Origin: Marichromatium bheemlicum
Lineage (GTDB): Bacteria > Pseudomonadota > Gammaproteobacteria > Chromatiales > Chromatiaceae
Length of the DNA: 64,000 nt
Assembly: GCF_012276755.1 (NCBI RefSeq)
Contig: NZ_JAAXKX010000003.1
Location: forward strand, 62,001 to 126,000
Direction: 5' to 3'
Shown: one piece after another, positions 63,627 through 64,000 of the stretch
How positions within the stretch are numbered: position 1 is the stretch's first letter
Layout: every line of letters starts with the position of its first letter
Notes under the pieces: generated by a model
Databases searched by the model: none
Seen by the model: the letters and a program-made list of their open reading frames with translations, nothing else
Told to the model about the DNA's origin: nothing
Position numbers and translations under genes: made by a program

Positions 63627-64000
63627 GTGTCCTACAAAAGCTTGGCGATGATTGCCGTCGCCGTCGTGCTGGCGGCGCCGGGGGCGGGTGTGCTCGCGCG
63701 GGATGCCGAGCCTGCGGCGGGGGCGGCCACCCGGGTGCTCGAACTCGATGCGCTGACCGGGGTCGAGGCCCTGCTCGGGCGCATCGCCGAGCGACGCGTG
63801 GTCTATGTCGGCGAGCACCACGACCGCTACGCCGACCATCTCGACCAGCTGGCAGTGATCCGCGGTCTGCACGCCCGTGGCAAGCCGCTGGCGATCGCTC
63901 TGGAGTGCTTCCAGCAGCCCTTCCAGATCCATCTCGACGCCTATGTCGCCGGCGCCATCGACGAGGCGCAGATGCTGCGCCGCACCGAGTACTTCGAGCG
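63627..64000 (+). CDS. ChaN-like (DUF399) exported protein, 5' part
   Basis: The first 124 residues of a gene running off the window carry a signal-like N terminus (AMIAVAVVLAAPGAG). They then show VVYVGEHHDRYADHLDQL and LAIALECFQQPFQ, the hallmark of the ChaN/PhuW family, which binds heme or iron. It starts with GTG (GGGGTGA ribosome site). Unlike many ChaN proteins there is no lipobox Cys near the signal, so it may be soluble in the periplasm. Confidence 0.82.
   Translation, partial: MSYKSLAMIAVAVVLAAPGAGVLARDAEPAAGAATRVLELDALTGVEALLGRIAERRVVYVGEHHDRYADHLDQLAVIRGLHARGKPLAIALECFQQPFQIHLDAYVAGAIDEAQMLRRTEYFE

Overview
The window is about 64 kb of high-GC gammaproteobacterial chromosome. A cytoplasm-facing sulfite-oxidizing molybdoenzyme (soeABC), phosphoribulokinase, class III ribonucleotide reductase, cytochrome bd oxidase and an FNR-type regulator together point to a purple sulfur bacterium (Chromatiaceae, Allochromatium/Marichromatium-like). 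This is inferred from gene content; the genus cannot be fixed by reading alone. I see no prophage, transposase, integrase, rRNA operon or CRISPR array.

Layout. 0.1-4 kb: a repeat-rich spacer, then a PAS-GGDEF diguanylate cyclase translationally coupled to a bacterial pepsin-like aspartic protease. 4-11.3 kb: tRNA-Ala(CGC), ypjD, ffh, tRNA-Glu(CTC), pcnB and the pantothenate/beta-alanine genes panB-panC-panD. 11.3-16.5 kb: central carbon metabolism (glgA, zwf, pgi) with a second repeat-rich spacer. 17-21.8 kb: the prkA-yeaH-spoVR stress operon. 21.9-24 kb: an L,D-transpeptidase and an RlpA-like protein. 24-27.2 kb: anaerobic ribonucleotide reductase, with the glycyl-radical domain apparently encoded as a separate 61-codon gene between nrdD and nrdG, behind a good FNR box. 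27.4-31.2 kb: miaB-phoH-ybeY-corC. 31.6-33 kb: phosphoribulokinase and a DUF2721 protein. 33-46.2 kb: a low-oxygen respiration region with cydDC, a BCCT transporter with a 31-codon membrane ORF, lipocalin/DUF1295/DUF2878, an OmpA-like lipoprotein, cydABX, a DUF6858-NifX fusion and an FNR-type regulator. 46.4-50.4 kb: uup, a P-loop ATPase and metA. 51-56.3 kb: a Cys/His-rich 90-aa protein and soeABC. 56.6-64 kb: an iron/cobalamin-type ABC importer, a second diguanylate cyclase, a cysteine-rich lipoprotein, an M1-like peptidase and the start of a ChaN-like gene.

How the genes fit together. Phosphoribulokinase supplies the CO2 acceptor. SoeABC oxidizes sulfite at the cytoplasmic membrane face and feeds electrons to quinone. 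CydABX (assembled with CydDC) and NrdD/NrdG match a micro-oxic to anoxic life, and FNR-like dyads lie before nrdD and before the DUF6858-NifX gene. The strongest unusual feature is the split class III reductase. Others are the pepsin homologue paired with a cyclase, a composite hairpin-plus-heptamer repeat family at three spacers, and several small Cys-rich or single-span proteins that are easily missed.
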